Assembly (NCBI RefSeq): GCF_020511115.1
Contig: NZ_JAJAVH010000007.1
Coordinates: forward strand, 582,907-646,906
Length of the DNA stretch: 64,000 bases
Direction of reading: 5' to 3'
Source: Luteimonas panaciterrae
GTDB lineage: Bacteria > Pseudomonadota > Gammaproteobacteria > Xanthomonadales > Xanthomonadaceae
The notes under the pieces were generated by a model. It worked only from the letters and a program-made list of their open reading frames with translations, made no database searches and was not told the DNA's origin. Shown piece by piece: positions 29,047 to 40,441 of the stretch (its first letter is position 1; each line of letters opens with the position of its first letter). The position numbers were made by a program, and so were the translations under genes.

Positions 29047-29418
29047 ATGAGCAGCCTGCCGCCCTCACCTCCGCCCGCTCCCGGGCAATCCTTTGGCGCC
29101 GCCGCGCCGCTACCGCCGGGGAGCGTGCCGAACTACCTCGCCTGGTCGATCATCTCGACGGTCCTGGGCGCCTGCCTGTGCTGCCCGCTGGGCCTGCTCG
29201 GCATCGTCGCCATCGTCTTCTCCAGCAAGGTCAACGGCCTGCTCGCGCAGGGCAACCTCGAAGCCGCGCAGCGCGCCTCGAAGAACGCCAAGACCTGGTG
29301 CTGGGTCGCGACGGCACTGGCGATCATCGGCCTGCTGATCAACGTCTACTTCTACGCGACGGGTGGCCCGGCGGCCTACCAGGAGTGGATGCGCCAGATG
29401 CAATCCATGCAGCAGTGA
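29047..29418 (+). CDS. CD225/dispanin-family membrane protein
   Basis: The 123-residue protein has a Pro-rich N-terminal tail and two hydrophobic segments. The first, with the Cys pair CLCCPLGLLGIVAIVFSSKV (about 45-64), and the following loop NGLLAQGNLEAAQRASKNAKTW are the CD225 (IFITM-like) pattern; the second is WVATALAIIGLLINVYFY. Bacterial members are of unknown function. Its stop overlaps the GTG start of the DUF2752 gene (GTGA), so they are translated together. Confidence 0.85.
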   Translation: MSSLPPSPPPAPGQSFGAAAPLPPGSVPNYLAWSIISTVLGACLCCPLGLLGIVAIVFSSKVNGLLAQGNLEAAQRASKNAKTWCWVATALAIIGLLINVYFYATGGPAAYQEWMRQMQSMQQ

Positions 29419-29825
29419 TCGCATCGCGTCCACTGCAAGCAACCCTGGCGACGGCGGCGGTGGGAACCGCCGCCGTCGGCATTTGGGTGCTGCGCAATTT
29501 CGATCCGAACGTCCCGGGCATCTTCCCCCCGTGCGTGTTCCACGAACTGACCGGCTACTGGTGCATCGGCTGCGGCATCACGCGCGCACTGCACGCCCTC
29601 GTGCATGGCGACATCGCACACGCGTTCTCGATGAATCCACTGGCCATGACGCTACTGGCGATCTCGCCCCTGCTCACCGCCTGGAAATTCGGCTGGCGCC
29701 CACGCTGGCTGCACCCGCTAGTCGCGCTACTGTCGGAGCCGAAGCTTTGGTTGATTCTGTTGCCGACGTACTGGGTCGCACGCAATCTGCCGTGGTGGCC
29801 CTTTACTTTGCTAGCGCCGAATTAA
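29415..29825 (+). CDS. DUF2752 membrane protein, GTG start
   Basis: The 136-residue protein shows the DUF2752 signature TGYWCIGCGITRALHALVHGD with conserved Cys-x2-Cys and Gly-Asp, and about three hydrophobic segments. The family is of unknown function and often sits beside CD225/TM2 genes. The GTG at 29415-29417 overlaps the previous stop and is chosen for coupling; in the same frame no nearer ATG keeps the signature in place. Confidence 0.8.
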   Translation: MIASRPLQATLATAAVGTAAVGIWVLRNFDPNVPGIFPPCVFHELTGYWCIGCGITRALHALVHGDIAHAFSMNPLAMTLLAISPLLTAWKFGWRPRWLHPLVALLSEPKLWLILLPTYWVARNLPWWPFTLLAPN

Positions 29826-29899
29826 CAGCAATCACTAGCTGTTGCAGCTTGCTTCTAAAAAATCTTTGAGTCGCCGCCACATCCGGAGACCCGGAGGGT

Positions 29900-29925
29900 G
29901 GCGCACAGGGATGTGCGCCGTTTTT
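29900..29925 (+). terminator. Rho-independent terminator of the CD225-DUF2752 pair
   Basis: GGCGCACA (29900-29907), loop GGGA, TGTGCGCC (29912-29919) followed by GTTTTTC. Confidence 0.8.
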
Positions 29926-30009
29926 CGACCGAGCCAGGATGGCGAGTCGAAAAATCCCGATAGCAGTGATGCGGTGGGGCTGCTTTGTCGGGAAAAGCGT
30001 TTTTCTTTG

Positions 30010-30250
30010 GTTCGTTTCTTTTGGGGCTTACCAAAAGAAATGAACTCGGCCGCGCAGCGGACGAAACGCTTTTGCTCTTCAAAGGCAACAGCCTAAAAGC
30101 AAAGACGCTGGATTCCGGCTTGACCAGCCATCCGGCTGTTAAAAACCGCCGGAATGACGAGCAACAGCAACATCAAAATGGATCCCAGCTTCCGCTGGGA
30201 TGACGAGCCAAGGCAACGTCCATGGATTCCCGCCTACGCGGGAATGACGA
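30010..30250. repeat. Cluster of intergenic palindromic repeats (Xanthomonadales type)
   Basis: The first unit is GTTCGTTTCTTTTGG (30010-30024), GGCTTA, CCAAAAGAAATGAAC (30031-30045), a 15-bp stem with one mismatch, followed by ACGAAACGCTTTT echoing AAAGCGTTTTTC upstream. Two REP-like units follow: ATCCCAGC-TTCC-GCTGGGAT (30182-30201) and ATTCCCGC-CTAC-GCGGGAAT (30226-30245) with GACGA after each. Similar units recur at 38601 and 63723. No gene is present in 29826-30256. Confidence 0.75.
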
Positions 30251-30256
30251 ACCTCT

Positions 30257-31174
30257 TCAGCTCACCCATCCCCCGATCACAAACACCGCCAACACCGCCA
30301 ACCACACCAACAACACCCGCCAAACCAAACTCATCGCATCCCGCAATTCCGGCAACTCCGACACCCCGGCCACCAGCGCGGCCGACTTGGCCACCACGCC
30401 GGACTCGGTCTCATCCGCCGCCTCTTCCGCAAGCTCGCTCTTCACACTGGCTCGCGCCGCCGCTTCCAGAAACCCGGCATCCAGCGAGAACGAGGCGCCA
30501 CCGGCTTCCTTCCAGGCACCGAAGACGGAGTCGAAATTCCCCACCAGCGCCATCGCCAGCGTCATCACCTGCGCCACCGGCCAATCGAGGATGGCGAGCA
30601 AGGTACGCGCGCCGGCAACGGTCTCCGGCGGCAAGACATGCGTACCGTCGCCTTCGGCGGTGATCGCGGTGAGGCGATACAGCAATGCGCCCACCGGCCC
30701 GAGCAGCATGAACCAGAACAACACCCCGAACCAACGCTGCTTGGCGTTGCGGAAGACGGCGCCCACCAGTGACGGACCATCCAGCGATACCGGCTCGCCC
30801 GGCGGCCACAAATGCGAGGCCGCATTGTGGCGAGCCACCGGATCGCGCGCCTCGGCGATCGCATCGACCTCGCGATCGAGATCGCTCGGCCCCCAGGTGT
30901 AGAACAGCACGGCGATGCCGAACAGGATCGCCGCCAGCCCCAGTACCGGGCCGTCGTCGAGCGCGAACTGGAAGAACAGCACCAGCAGCAACGGCGGCAG
31001 CAGCGCCAGCACGATGCCGTACTGGCTGCGCCAGAAGCTCTCCTGCGGGAATTTCGAATCCAGCCAGCGCGTCCAGGCGTGGTACCAGCCGTAATGGCGG
31101 ACGGCGGGCGCCAGCGACGGCGCGAGATGGCCAAGCGCGAGGGCGACGACGGTGGCGATGAGGGTGACGAACAT
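30257..31174 (-). CDS. AmpE-like inner-membrane protein
   Basis: The 305-residue protein begins MFVTLIATVVALALGHLAPS and has about four hydrophobic segments (LALLPPLLLVLFFQFAL, AAILFGIAVLFYTWG, VLFWFMLLGPVGALLY, LLVWLAVLAVFVIGGW), as in the AmpE/CobD-like family. AmpE is a membrane modulator linked to AmpD and beta-lactamase induction in enterobacteria. Neither ampD nor ampC is near here, so the role is open. The ATG is at 31172-31174. Confidence 0.7.
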   Translation of the reverse strand: MFVTLIATVVALALGHLAPSLAPAVRHYGWYHAWTRWLDSKFPQESFWRSQYGIVLALLPPLLLVLFFQFALDDGPVLGLAAILFGIAVLFYTWGPSDLDREVDAIAEARDPVARHNAASHLWPPGEPVSLDGPSLVGAVFRNAKQRWFGVLFWFMLLGPVGALLYRLTAITAEGDGTHVLPPETVAGARTLLAILDWPVAQVMTLAMALVGNFDSVFGAWKEAGGASFSLDAGFLEAAARASVKSELAEEAADETESGVVAKSAALVAGVSELPELRDAMSLVWRVLLVWLAVLAVFVIGGWVS

Positions 31175-31215
31175 GGCCCGAGTTTAATGCACCGGCGCGA
31201 CGGCCTGCATCGCGG

Positions 31216-32136
31216 TCAGCGGCGGGCGCGCATCTCCGCGTGCCAGCGGTCGATCAGCCAGCGCGAGATCGAAATCGAGGGCGACAGCAGCAAGGGCACC
31301 TCCTCTCCGCGCTGGCGCGAATCCGAGGCGCGGATCGCCGCATCGATCTCGTCGAAGGTGAACCAGCGTGCGTCCTCGAGTTCATCGTCGACCACCGGCT
31401 CGTCCGGCTCGGCCTCGGCCAGGAAGCCCAGCATCAGCGACGAGGGGAACGGCCACGGCTGCGAGGCCAGATAGCGGCAACTGCGCACGCGCACGTGGCT
31501 TTCCTCGAAGACTTCGCGCGCCACCGTCTGTTCCAGCGATTCGCCCGGCTCGACGAAGCCGGCCAGCGTCGAATAGCGCCGCGGCGGCCACGCCGCCTGT
31601 CGGCCAAGCAGCAATCGCTCGCCATCGCTGACGGCGACGATCACCGCCGGATCGGTGCGCGGATAGTGTTCCAGCCCGCATTGCGGACAGCGTCCGAGCC
31701 AGCCCGCCGACACGAAATCCAGCGCGGTGCCGCAGGCGCCGCAATGACGATGCCGTGCGCGCCAGTGCAGCAGCGCGCGCGCTTGCGCGAACGCGGTCGC
31801 CGCCGGTGCCGGCCAAGCCGCGGCCGCGGTACGCAGATCCACGCGCTGCACCAGTTCGAGCATGATCTCCTCGGCGCGCAGCGCGAACCAGGCGTCCTCA
31901 CCCTGCAGCCCCAGAAACAAGGCGCGCGCCGGATCGATGTCGGCGAAGTCGTCGCCGCGCAGCACCAACATTCCGCCTTCGGCATCGGCGCCGGCTCTGC
32001 CCTCCTCGTCGATCGCGAGCAGTTGAGCGCGCGACCACAGCGCCACCAGCGCATCGGCATCGCGGCGCAGGTGTTCGGCACGGTCGAGCGCGCCTTCGAC
32101 GAAGGCGTAGGTAGTGGCGTTGGGCTGTTGCGTCAT
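31216..32136 (-). CDS. nudC: NADH pyrophosphatase / RNA deNADding enzyme NudC
   Basis: NudC hydrolyses NADH to NMNH and AMP and removes NAD caps from RNA. The 306-residue protein has an N-terminal domain, a four-Cys zinc ribbon (HCGACGTALDF ... GRCPQCGLEHYPR), the Nudix box GFVEPGESLEQTVAREVFEE and the NudC-specific SQPWPFPSSLM. The ribbon-Nudix order is diagnostic. It is followed on the same strand by no close partner; the AmpE-like gene lies 41 bases beyond its own stop. Confidence 0.95.
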   Translation of the reverse strand: MTQQPNATTYAFVEGALDRAEHLRRDADALVALWSRAQLLAIDEEGRAGADAEGGMLVLRGDDFADIDPARALFLGLQGEDAWFALRAEEIMLELVQRVDLRTAAAAWPAPAATAFAQARALLHWRARHRHCGACGTALDFVSAGWLGRCPQCGLEHYPRTDPAVIVAVSDGERLLLGRQAAWPPRRYSTLAGFVEPGESLEQTVAREVFEESHVRVRSCRYLASQPWPFPSSLMLGFLAEAEPDEPVVDDELEDARWFTFDEIDAAIRASDSRQRGEEVPLLLSPSISISRWLIDRWHAEMRARR

Positions 32137-32187
32137 GGGCGATCGTCGGCTCGAATCTGCCAGTAGAAGCCCGCGCAGGAGCGGCCG

Positions 32188-32568
32188 TTAGACGGTGAAC
32201 GAGGACCCGCAGCCGCAGGTCGATTTCGCGTTCGGATTGCGGATCGTGAACTGCGCGCCGTGCAGGCTCTCGACGTAGTCGACGGAAGCGCCCATCAGAT
32301 ATTGCAGGCTGAGCGGATCGACCAGCAGCGTCACGCCGTCGGTGTCGATGGCGAGGTCGTCCTCGCCCTGTTGCTCGTCGAACTCGAAGCCGTACTGGAA
32401 GCCGGAGCAGCCGCCGCCCTGGATGTAGACGCGCAGCTTGAGCGCCGGATTGCCTTCCTCGGCGATCAGCTCGCGCACCTTGGCCGCGGCCGAGGGGGTG
32501 AAGTCGAGCGGACGCTCCAGCGATTGGTAGCCGGGCGCGGCGGGCATGTTGGGGGTGGTCGCTTCCAT
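32188..32568 (-). CDS. erpA: Iron-sulfur cluster insertion protein ErpA
   Basis: ErpA is an A-type carrier that hands [4Fe-4S] clusters to target enzymes, such as those of isoprenoid synthesis. The 126-residue protein has the A-type pattern with three cysteines: [14 protein letters not shown] and the C-terminal [10 protein letters not shown]. An N-terminal extension of about 18 residues precedes the conserved core [17 protein letters not shown]. Confidence 0.95.
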   Translation of the reverse strand: MEATTPNMPAAPGYQSLERPLDFTPSAAAKVRELIAEEGNPALKLRVYIQGGGCSGFQYGFEFDEQQGEDDLAIDTDGVTLLVDPLSLQYLMGASVDYVESLHGAQFTIRNPNAKSTCGCGSSFTV

Positions 32569-32599
32569 GCCTACAGGATGGGGCGCCGAGGGTGCCGCT

Positions 32600-33376
32600 T
32601 CAAGTTCCGGTGGCGGAACGCTCGGTCGCGGCGGCTTCGGCGGCCGCCTCGGTCCACGGGAACGACTGTTCGACCGCCGAACCGCCCTGCGGATCGAGCC
32701 GCACGCTCACGCGCAGCGGCTTGAAGCCGGGCGGCAGCACGATGTCGCCCTCGACCTGCTGGAAATACTTGAACGAATAGGCAACTCCGGGCGCGTTCGG
32801 TTGCTGACGGAGATCGGCCCAGCCCAGGCGCTGCAGCTTGCCCTCGCGCGTGCCTTCCACCGACAGGGCCACGTTGCCGCTGCTGACCGCGCCGCGGTTG
32901 AGGTTCTGGGTCAGGGTGGCGGTGAAATGCCAGGCGACGTCGCTTTGCGGCTGCAATTGCAGCTCGTGCACGGTGAGCCCGCGCCGCTGCCCGGTGGCGC
33001 CGACGAAGCGCTCGTAGAAGGCGACATCGGCACGCAGGCCGGAAATCTCCTCGTCGCGTTCGGCCAGCGTGCCCTGCAGGTCGCGGTTGGCGTCACGGCT
33101 GATCTGGTCGGAGCGGGTCAGCGTGGCCACCTGCTGCTGCAGGGTCTCGATCTGCGCCTGCTGCTCGCGCAGGCGCGCGCGCGGATCGCCCGCCGCCGGC
33201 ACGAACACCCGCCACAGGCCCCAGAAGCCGAACAGCAAGGAGAGGATCACGATCGCGCCCCAGTGCCAGGGCTTCAGGCGCCGCTTCTTGGCGGCCGGAG
33301 CGGGCGCCGGTTGCGCGGGGGGAGCGGCGGCGGCGGGCGTCTGCGTCCCGGCCGCGGGTTGTTCAGTTTCTGACAT
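32600..33376 (-). CDS. DUF6776-like single-pass membrane protein
   Basis: The 258-residue protein has a Pro/Ala-rich cytoplasmic tail, one membrane helix ([19 protein letters not shown], about 41-59), a coiled-coil ([20 protein letters not shown]) and a C-terminal beta-rich domain ([19 protein letters not shown]). It is of the kind annotated DUF6776 in Xanthomonadales; function unknown. The ATG at 33376 avoids a 22-residue extension of poor composition. The gene lies just upstream of erpA on the same strand, 31 bases apart, so they are probably co-transcribed. Confidence 0.7.
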   Translation of the reverse strand: MSETEQPAAGTQTPAAAAPPAQPAPAPAAKKRRLKPWHWGAIVILSLLFGFWGLWRVFVPAAGDPRARLREQQAQIETLQQQVATLTRSDQISRDANRDLQGTLAERDEEISGLRADVAFYERFVGATGQRRGLTVHELQLQPQSDVAWHFTATLTQNLNRGAVSSGNVALSVEGTREGKLQRLGWADLRQQPNAPGVAYSFKYFQQVEGDIVLPPGFKPLRVSVRLDPQGGSAVEQSFPWTEAAAEAAATERSATGT

Positions 33377-33508
33377 CACACCGGTATAGCGAGCAGCCCG
33401 AACCGGCGTCAACCTGCATCCGGCAGGGAGCGCGGTAGCCACTCAGGCTGCGCTAATCTGCGCGCACGCATTTTTGCATCGCCACACTGGGGCCTAGGGA
33501 GAGCTGCG

Positions 33509-34105
33509 ATGTCGGAAGCCCATCTGTTCGCGATCGGCGTGCTGCTGGCATGGCTGGCCGGCATCCGTGTCTATCTCACCGTGTTCGGGATCGGCATCGC
33601 CGGCTATTTCGGCTGGCTCGACCTGCCGCAGGCGCTGGAAGTCACCAGCTCGCCCTGGGTGCTCGGCGTATCCGGGGTGCTGGCGCTGGCAGAGTTCTTC
33701 GCTGACAAGATTCCGGGCGTCGATTCCGGCTGGGACCTCCTGCACACCCTGCTGCGGGTGCCGGCCGGCGCCTTCCTCGCCGCCGCCACGCTGTCGCCGG
33801 ACGGGCATCTGGGCGCCGGCATGCTCGCCACCGGGGCCGGCGTGGCCCTGACCAGTCACGTGATCAAGGCCGGCTCGCGGGCGCTGATGAACACCTCGCC
33901 CGAGCCGGTCAGCAACTGGACCGCCTCGGTGACCGAGGACGCCGTGGTGGTCGGTGGGCTGGCGCTGGCGTTCGCGCATCCGTGGATCGCGCTGGCGATC
34001 GTGGTCGCGGTCAGCCTCTCGTTCGCGCTGCTGCTGTGGTGGATCTGGCGCAAGCTGTTCCGCCGCGCGCCGAAGCGGCCGGTCGAGGCGGGGACGCGCG
34101 CCTAG
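33509..34105 (+). CDS. DUF4126 membrane protein
   Basis: The 198-residue protein has about five hydrophobic segments, with the family marks AWLAGIRVYLTVFGIGIAGYFGW, ALAEFFADKIPGVDSGWDLLHT and ALTSHVIKAGSRALMNTSPEPVSNW. Function is unknown. A GGGAGAGCTGCG stretch supplies the ribosome site. Confidence 0.8.
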   Translation: MSEAHLFAIGVLLAWLAGIRVYLTVFGIGIAGYFGWLDLPQALEVTSSPWVLGVSGVLALAEFFADKIPGVDSGWDLLHTLLRVPAGAFLAAATLSPDGHLGAGMLATGAGVALTSHVIKAGSRALMNTSPEPVSNWTASVTEDAVVVGGLALAFAHPWIALAIVVAVSLSFALLLWWIWRKLFRRAPKRPVEAGTRA

Positions 34106-34284
34106 CGAGGCCGACCTTTGGGGCTCGGCGCCGGGGCCATGACAAACGCCCAAGAACGGCAGCCGCTCACATCAAGGCACATGAATGCGCCCATCGCGGT
34201 GCCGAACCCGTCCTGTCCGCGTGGTTCGATGCTGTAGGCTGTATCACACTATCGCGACAACGACCGATCAGGGGATCAGGACCC

Positions 34285-36141
34285 GTGCCCGTCACGCCAA
34301 CGGCCGCTGCTGCCGACGCAGAGCGCAAACATGCCGCGCGCGCAGAATTCCCGCCGCCGCACTACTGGCGGCGTTGGGGCGTGTCGGATGCGCCACCGGC
34401 TCAGCTCCCGGCACTCGACGCTGCCACCGACGATGCAGCGGCATCCGCGCCCGCGCTACGCGCCGCTCCGCCCGTCGAACCCGAAGGCGAAGCACCCTAT
34501 CGCGTCCTGCTGATCGAGGACGACCGCAGCCAGGCCCTGTTCGCGCAAAGCGTGCTCAACGGCGCCGGCATGGACGTGCGCGTGATCGGCTCCGGCACCG
34601 AGATCCTGGCGGCGCTGCGCGAGTTCGGCCCCGAACTGGTGCTCACCGACCTGCACATGCCCGGCACCAGTGGCATCGAGATCACCAGCGCGATCCGCGC
34701 CGATCCCGCCTTCTCGCAGATGCCGGTGGTGATCCTCACCGGCGACACCGATCCGGACCAGCAGCTGGAAGTGCTGCAGGCCGGTGCCGATGACGTCCTC
34801 TCCAAGCCGGTGCGGCCGCGCCACCTGATCGTCGCCGTGGCCAGCCGCGTGCGTCGCGCGCGTGCCTGGCAGCGCCAGCGCGACGGCGAAGGCCGGCATC
34901 CGCTCACTGGGCTGTACACGCGCGCGGCGATGCTGCAGCGCCTGGACGCCGCCATCCACGCACAGACCCCGAGCGGGCTGTATTTCGTCGAGATCGAAGG
35001 CGTCGCCACGCTGCGCGACCGCTACGGCTACTTCGCGCTCGAAGCGGCGTTGATCGAAGCCGGGCGCGCCATCGCCGCCATCGCCGACGACAACGCGGTC
35101 GCGCGTCTCAACGAGAATTCGTTCCTGGTGCTCGCGCCCGATGCCGGCGCCGCCGCGCAGCTGGATCGCGCACGCGCGCTGCGCGACGAACTCGGCCGCC
35201 GCGACATCACCATCGGCGACGAATCCGTCCGCCTGCGCGCCCTGATCGGCTACACCCCGCTGCCGCACAGTTTCGAGGATGCCACCAGCGCACTGGCCGC
35301 CGCCGAACAGGCCCTGCGCCTCGCGCGCGCGCAGCCGGCGGGCATCGCCGTGCACGTGCCACCGGCGAAGGAACGCGGCACCGACAGCGCCGGCATGCGC
35401 CTCGTGCACGAAGCGATGATGCATGACGGCTTCGAACTCGCCTATCAGCCGATCATCGCCGTCGCCGGCGGCGGCGAGGCGCAATACCAGACGCTGCTGC
35501 GGCTGCGCGACGGTGAAGGTCAGCTGCATACCGCCGGCGAGATCCTGCCCGCCATCGAGGCGACCGGCGCGCTGCAGGAAATCGATCGCCGTGTCATGCA
35601 GCTCGCCGTCGCGGTCTTGCGCCGGCGCAGTCGCGAAAAGCAGCCCGTGCGCCTGTTCGTCTCGCAATCGGCGCGCAGCCTGGGCCGCGGTGGTTACGCC
35701 GACTGGCTCCTCGCGCTGGTGCGCGAGGAAGGCATCGACAGCGGCTCGCTCGTGCTCGACGTGCGCCAGGACGACGCACTGATCCACACCATCGCATTGC
35801 AGGAATTCTGCGCCGCAATGGTCACCGCCGGCGTGCAGCTGTGCCTTGGCCAGTATCGCGCCAGCGACGAAGCCAATGCCCTGCTCGCGCAGTTGCCGCT
35901 GAGTTTCGTGCGCCTGTCGGCGCGCTACTCCAGCCACCTCGACGACGTGCCGCTGCGCGACGAAATGCGCGCGGCGATCGAGCGCGCGCACCTGCTCGGC
36001 CTGCAGGTGATCGGCCAGCAGGTGGAGAACCCACAATCGGCGGCGACGCTGTGGGTGAGCGGCGTCGACTACATCCAGGGCAACCTGGTGCAGCAGGCCG
36101 CCGACACGCTCGATTTCGACTTCCAGCACTCGATCCTCTGA
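34285..36141 (+). CDS. Response regulator with degenerate GGDEF and EAL domains (FimX-like)
   Basis: The 618-residue protein has a receiver domain (about 72-190; acidic D79-D80, phosphoacceptor D122 in TDLHMPG, K174), a GGDEF domain (about 203-355) and an EAL domain (about 370-615). The GGDEF motif is replaced: after R274-L275 come NENSF (276-280). The EAL motif is replaced by QTL (402-404 in YQTLLR). So it should neither make nor cleave c-di-GMP. Like FimX, it is more likely a c-di-GMP receptor controlled by phosphorylation. GTG at 34285 is used, with AGGGGA upstream; no ATG is available before the receiver domain. A hybrid kinase follows 10 bases downstream. Confidence 0.85.
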   Translation: MPVTPTAAAADAERKHAARAEFPPPHYWRRWGVSDAPPAQLPALDAATDDAAASAPALRAAPPVEPEGEAPYRVLLIEDDRSQALFAQSVLNGAGMDVRVIGSGTEILAALREFGPELVLTDLHMPGTSGIEITSAIRADPAFSQMPVVILTGDTDPDQQLEVLQAGADDVLSKPVRPRHLIVAVASRVRRARAWQRQRDGEGRHPLTGLYTRAAMLQRLDAAIHAQTPSGLYFVEIEGVATLRDRYGYFALEAALIEAGRAIAAIADDNAVARLNENSFLVLAPDAGAAAQLDRARALRDELGRRDITIGDESVRLRALIGYTPLPHSFEDATSALAAAEQALRLARAQPAGIAVHVPPAKERGTDSAGMRLVHEAMMHDGFELAYQPIIAVAGGGEAQYQTLLRLRDGEGQLHTAGEILPAIEATGALQEIDRRVMQLAVAVLRRRSREKQPVRLFVSQSARSLGRGGYADWLLALVREEGIDSGSLVLDVRQDDALIHTIALQEFCAAMVTAGVQLCLGQYRASDEANALLAQLPLSFVRLSARYSSHLDDVPLRDEMRAAIERAHLLGLQVIGQQVENPQSAATLWVSGVDYIQGNLVQQAADTLDFDFQHSIL

Positions 36142-36151
36142 GCGCCTGCGC

Positions 36152-38581
<2,430 letters not shown>

Positions 38582-38600
38582 AGTATTCCGGCACTCGCGC

Positions 38601-38630
38601 TCGTCATTCCCGCCTTCGCGGGAACGACGA
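38601..38630. repeat. REP-like palindrome
   Basis: TTCCCGC-CTTC-GCGGGAA flanked by TCGTCA and ACGA. Same family as the units at 30226 and 63723. It lies between the convergent kinase and bfr genes and may end both transcripts. Confidence 0.65.
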
Positions 38631-38664
38631 ATCAGGGGCAGACAAACTCCGCCCCGCTAGAGAA

Positions 38665-39135
38665 TCAATCCTCGATCTTGCGCTGCAGATAATTCTGCTC
38701 GCCGACGCGCTGCATCAGGTCGAGCTGCGTCTCCAGCCAATCGACGTGCTCTTCCTCGGAGTCGAGGATGTCGTTGAACAGGCGGCGGCTGACGTAGTCG
38801 TTGACCTTCTCGCAATAAGCGATGGCCTCGCGCAGCAGCGGGATCGCTTCCATCTCCAGCGCCAGGTCGCACTCGATGATCTCGCGCGGCGACTCGCCGA
38901 CCTTCAGCTTGCCCAGTGCCTGGAAGTTCGGCAGCCCTTCGAGGAAGAGAATGCGATCGGCAAGCTTGTCGGCATGCTTCATCTCGTCGATCGATTCTTC
39001 GTACTCGTGCTTGGCGAGTTCGTGCAGGCCCCAGTTCTTCAGCATCTTCGAATGCAGGAAATACTGGTTGATCGCGGTCAGCTCGTTGTAGAGCGCCTGG
39101 TTGAGATACTTGATGACTTGTGCGTCGCCTTTCAT
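38665..39135 (-). CDS. bfr: Bacterioferritin
   Basis: Bacterioferritin stores iron in a heme-containing 24-mer. The 156-residue protein starts [36 protein letters not shown] and has the di-iron ligands in [23 protein letters not shown] and [13 protein letters not shown], as well as the heme Met region (SIDEMKHAD). The ATG at 39135 is the family start. It lies 126 bases downstream of bfd, whose product releases iron from it. Confidence 0.97.
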   Translation of the reverse strand: MKGDAQVIKYLNQALYNELTAINQYFLHSKMLKNWGLHELAKHEYEESIDEMKHADKLADRILFLEGLPNFQALGKLKVGESPREIIECDLALEMEAIPLLREAIAYCEKVNDYVSRRLFNDILDSEEEHVDWLETQLDLMQRVGEQNYLQRKIED

Positions 39136-39261
39136 GGCCGACCTCTGCAAAACCCGGGACGCGGCCACTCTAGCGCCATGAAAAAAACCATGACGAAACG
39201 CGAATCGTGCGCATCACGCACGAACGGGACACACGCACTAACGGGACGCGCACGATCGGGA

Positions 39262-39483
39262 TCAGGCGGCGCTGAGCACCAGCGGGAAGGGAACGACGTT
39301 GCCGCCTGTGCGCGGAGCCTCATTGCGTGTCTCGTCGAGAATTTCACATGCCATCGACACGCAGCTGCCACAGGTGGCGCCACAACCGGTCCGCATCGTG
39401 AGTTCGGCCATGCTTCCGCAGCCGGCCTGGGCCGCCTGACGGATTTCACGTTCGGTCACACCATTGCAGAGACAGACGTACAC
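39262..39483 (-). CDS. bfd: Bacterioferritin-associated ferredoxin, GTG start
   Basis: Bfd is a small [2Fe-2S] protein that donates electrons to bacterioferritin for iron release. The 73-residue product has the four cysteines C-L-C (residues 4 and 6) and CGATCGSC with the usual spacing, in the order CLCNGVTEREIRQAAQAG ... TGCGATCGSC. The GTG at 39481-39483 gives the typical M-Y-V-C-L-C start. A Fur-box candidate lies about 50 bases upstream. Confidence 0.93.
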   Translation of the reverse strand: MYVCLCNGVTEREIRQAAQAGCGSMAELTMRTGCGATCGSCVSMACEILDETRNEAPRTGGNVVPFPLVLSAA

Positions 39484-39532
39484 GGTTGCGGGCTCGGGAC
39501 ACCTGGGAACTGACGCCCATTCCGCCACCAAT

Positions 39533-39550
39533 GAGAATGATTGTCAATTC
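39533..39550 (-). promoter_or_regulatory. Fur-box candidate upstream of bfd
   Basis: On the minus strand the stretch reads GAATTGACAATCATTCTC. Its right half is close to the Fur consensus half AATCATTATC (one mismatch); the left half is weaker. It is placed correctly for iron repression of bfd (and possibly bfr). Confidence 0.6.
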
Positions 39551-39567
39551 TTAACGTGACTGAAGCT

Positions 39568-40179
39568 TCAGCCAGAGCCGGGGTCCGGTTTCTGTCCGGT
39601 CTTGGCGCTCCCCGCCGGACGATGCCGGGACCGCTGTGACCGATGCCGGCCGACGGCCCGCGCCCAGGCCTCGATCTGGGCGTTCGGGATGGCATGTGCC
39701 CCGGCGATCTGGCGCGCGAACGGCGCCAGGTGGCGCAGGGCGCTGGCGTAGACGCCACGCTTGAACGTCACCACGTGCTCGAGCGGGTACCAGAAGTCCA
39801 CCCAGCGCCAGTGGTCGAACTCGGGCTTGTCGGTCAGGTCCAGGCGCAGGTCGGTGTCGCAGCCGGTGAACTGCAGCAGGAACCAGACCTGCTTCTGGCC
39901 GATGCAGATCATCCGGTCATTGCGGCGGATGGCCCGCGGCGGCAGGCGATAGCGCAGCCAGCCCGGCGTCACCCCGAGCACGGCCACGTGCTCCGGCAAC
40001 AGGCCGGTTTCCTCGCGCAGCTCCCGGTACATCGCCTCCAGCGGCGTCTCGTCGGTGTTCATCCCGCCCTGCGGGAATTGCCACCCGTCGCGCCGGACAC
40101 GCCGCGCCCAGAAGACGCGACCGTCGGGGTGCATCAGCACGATGCCGACATTGGGTCTGTAACCGTCCGGATCGATCAC
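39568..40179 (-). CDS. rppH: RNA pyrophosphohydrolase RppH, GTG start
   Basis: RppH removes pyrophosphate from the 5' end of mRNAs and starts RNase E decay. The 203-residue protein begins [20 protein letters not shown] (read from GTG at 40177-40179) and has the Nudix box [23 protein letters not shown] and WQFPQGG. The final 35 residues are a basic, Pro/Ser-rich tail, longer than in E. coli. Confidence 0.95.
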   Translation of the reverse strand: MIDPDGYRPNVGIVLMHPDGRVFWARRVRRDGWQFPQGGMNTDETPLEAMYRELREETGLLPEHVAVLGVTPGWLRYRLPPRAIRRNDRMICIGQKQVWFLLQFTGCDTDLRLDLTDKPEFDHWRWVDFWYPLEHVVTFKRGVYASALRHLAPFARQIAGAHAIPNAQIEAWARAVGRHRSQRSRHRPAGSAKTGQKPDPGSG

Positions 40180-40346
40180 GATGCGGACTCCAAATCTTTC
40201 ACTGCCCCGACTCTGCCATGCCTGGCGTGAAGCGACAAGCTATGTGCCTGTTCACATTCTGGAAGGCCGGCATCCCTGGATGCGCATTGACGCCGGTCGG
40301 CGCGACATGGACAATTCGCGGTTCGCCGCGACCTCGCGCGGCCGAT

Positions 40347-40423
40347 GGCTATGTAGCTCAGCCGGTTAGAGCACAGCACTCATAATGCTGGGGTCGGTGG
40401 TTCGAGTCCACCCATAGCCACCA
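40347..40423 (+). tRNA. tRNA-Met (CAU), elongator type
   Basis: The cloverleaf closes: acceptor GGCTATG/CATAGCC, D arm GCTC/GAGC with GGTTA, anticodon stem CAGCA/TGCTG with loop CTCATAA (anticodon CAT at 40381-40383), T arm GGTTCGAGTCC. The CCA end is encoded. It resembles E. coli elongator tRNA-Met rather than initiator or Ile2 tRNA. Confidence 0.97.
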
Positions 40424-40441
40424 TTCGCCTGTCGTCCTGCC

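Noticed and set aside
40347..40423. tRNA as an integration site (attachment site)
   Set aside because: The genes on both sides are housekeeping and no integrase or repeated tRNA 3' end was found.
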